Assembly (NCBI GenBank): GCA_027620395.1
Contig: JAQBZY010000067.1
Coordinates: 1 to 7,065, forward strand
Reading direction: 5' to 3'
Source: Pseudomonadota bacterium
Lineage (GTDB): Bacteria > Pseudomonadota > Alphaproteobacteria > Rhodospirillales > Casp-alpha2
DNA length: 7,065 bases
This document shows positions 6,430-7,065 of this stretch, piece by piece. The notes beneath the pieces are model-generated. The model was not told the DNA's origin. It was given only the letters and a program-made list of their open reading frames with translations, and did not search any database. The position numbers and the translations under genes are program-made. The first letter of the stretch is position 1. Every line of letters begins with the position of its first letter.

Positions 6430-7065
6430 ATGGTGAAAACGCCCAAAGAAACAGAAATCGTCATGTTCGGTGAAAGAAAGCCGGCGTCGGCGCGTGGCGA
6501 AATCATTCAGATCGGCAAGGACGGCAAGCCGATCATCACGCGGGGCGGCGCCGCCGGGCAGAGCCAGCCCGCACCCGCCGCCAAGCCAACACCCCCCAAG
6601 CCGAAAAATTCCGCCGATCCGAAAGCCCAGGGCCGGGCCCTTGCCGCCAGCAGCGTCGGTTCCATGGTCGGCTCACTCAGGGCTGCCGCCGAGGCCCGGG
6701 GCGGGATGCTCTCGTTGCAGGACTTAGATGCCATGCAGGCCGACTTCGCCGAGCAAGCGAAGACGATGGAGGCGCAATTCACGAAGGCGTTCGAGTCCTT
6801 CGCTGAAGCCCGTGAAAAATTGCAATGGAACATCGAGCGCAAGGATCCGCTGTACCGGTTGCTGGTTAAAAATTTCTCGCACCTGTTCAAAGATCCGCCG
6901 AGCCGAAAATCGGTAACCCGGCGCATGCTGCCGGGATTTTTCATGGCCATCGGCATGATCCTCGGACCGGATTTGGTGTCGAGCTACCGCGAGCGCTGCC
7001 GCGCCATCGTCGCCGGAATCGGCGGCGGCAAGCCTGATTTCGACTGGGAGAATTTCTATAACGAG
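6430..7065 (+). CDS. Hypothetical protein, 3' end cut by window edge
   Basis: Not recognised. 212 codons are open to the window edge. Residues 1-37 are polar and include a repetitive-looking GEIIQIGKDGKPIIT. Residues about 38-67 form a Pro/Ala/Lys-rich, probably disordered linker. Residues about 70-150 look helical and charged (for example FAEQAKTMEAQFTKAFESFAEAREKLQ) and could form a coiled coil. A moderately hydrophobic stretch (about 166-185, MLPGFFMAIGMILGPDLVSS) is short and weak for a membrane span and may be a buried helix. The frame is judged real because third codon positions are strongly GC and the plus-strand frame runs unbroken, whereas the overlapping minus-strand frame gives a Ser/Cys/Ala-rich product typical of antisense. 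The start is uncertain: ATG 6430 and ATG 6463 are both possible, neither has a strong Shine-Dalgarno, and the frame stays open upstream. It is divergent from nadE across 182 bp. Confidence 0.72.
   Translation, partial: MVKTPKETEIVMFGERKPASARGEIIQIGKDGKPIITRGGAAGQSQPAPAAKPTPPKPKNSADPKAQGRALAASSVGSMVGSLRAAAEARGGMLSLQDLDAMQADFAEQAKTMEAQFTKAFESFAEAREKLQWNIERKDPLYRLLVKNFSHLFKDPPSRKSVTRRMLPGFFMAIGMILGPDLVSSYRERCRAIVAGIGGGKPDFDWENFYNE

Noticed and set aside
6507..6956. 149-residue minus-strand open frame opposite the hypothetical gene
   Set aside because: Ser/Cys/Ala-rich product typical of antisense. The plus-strand frame is longer, open to the edge and has GC-rich third positions.

Overview
The window reads as chromosomal DNA from a GC-rich proteobacterium. 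An alphaproteobacterium, perhaps Rhodospirillales-like, is my best guess. This rests on GC-rich third codon positions, the two-domain glutamine-dependent NAD synthetase, and a HisKA-like segment ('SHQLRTPLSTIIGFADMM') of a type common in that class. The placement is inference. I see no mobile element, CRISPR array, tRNA or rRNA.

Layout from left to right. (1) Positions 1-2240, minus strand: a large c-di-GMP signalling protein with HisKA-like, PAS, PAS, GGDEF and EAL segments. Its C-terminus runs off the left edge. (2) Positions 2241-2582: a gene-free divergent spacer of lower GC. (3) Positions 2583-3182, plus strand: a small orphan formyltransferase-fold protein with the Asn/His/Asp triad. 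(4) Positions 3186-4574, minus strand: cysS, cysteinyl-tRNA synthetase. It converges on the formyltransferase gene with only 3 bp between the stop codons. (5) Positions 4571-6247, minus strand: nadE, glutamine-hydrolysing NAD+ synthetase. It lies directly upstream of cysS and overlaps it by 4 bases (GTGA). (6) Positions 6248-6429: a divergent spacer with a good candidate nadE promoter. (7) Positions 6430-7065, plus strand: the start of an unrecognised protein that runs off the right edge.

nadE and cysS look like one minus-strand transcription unit, with cysS translationally coupled to nadE. They are housekeeping genes: the last step of NAD synthesis and the charging of tRNA-Cys. The c-di-GMP protein is probably transcribed on its own and carries complete catalytic motifs for both making and breaking c-di-GMP. 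The formyltransferase and the right-hand hypothetical gene are the least understood parts.

No clear new multi-gene system is visible. The points most worth a second look are the HisKA-like segment without an ATPase domain on the c-di-GMP enzyme, the minimal formyltransferase with its lower-GC 5' region, and the unknown gene divergent from nadE.
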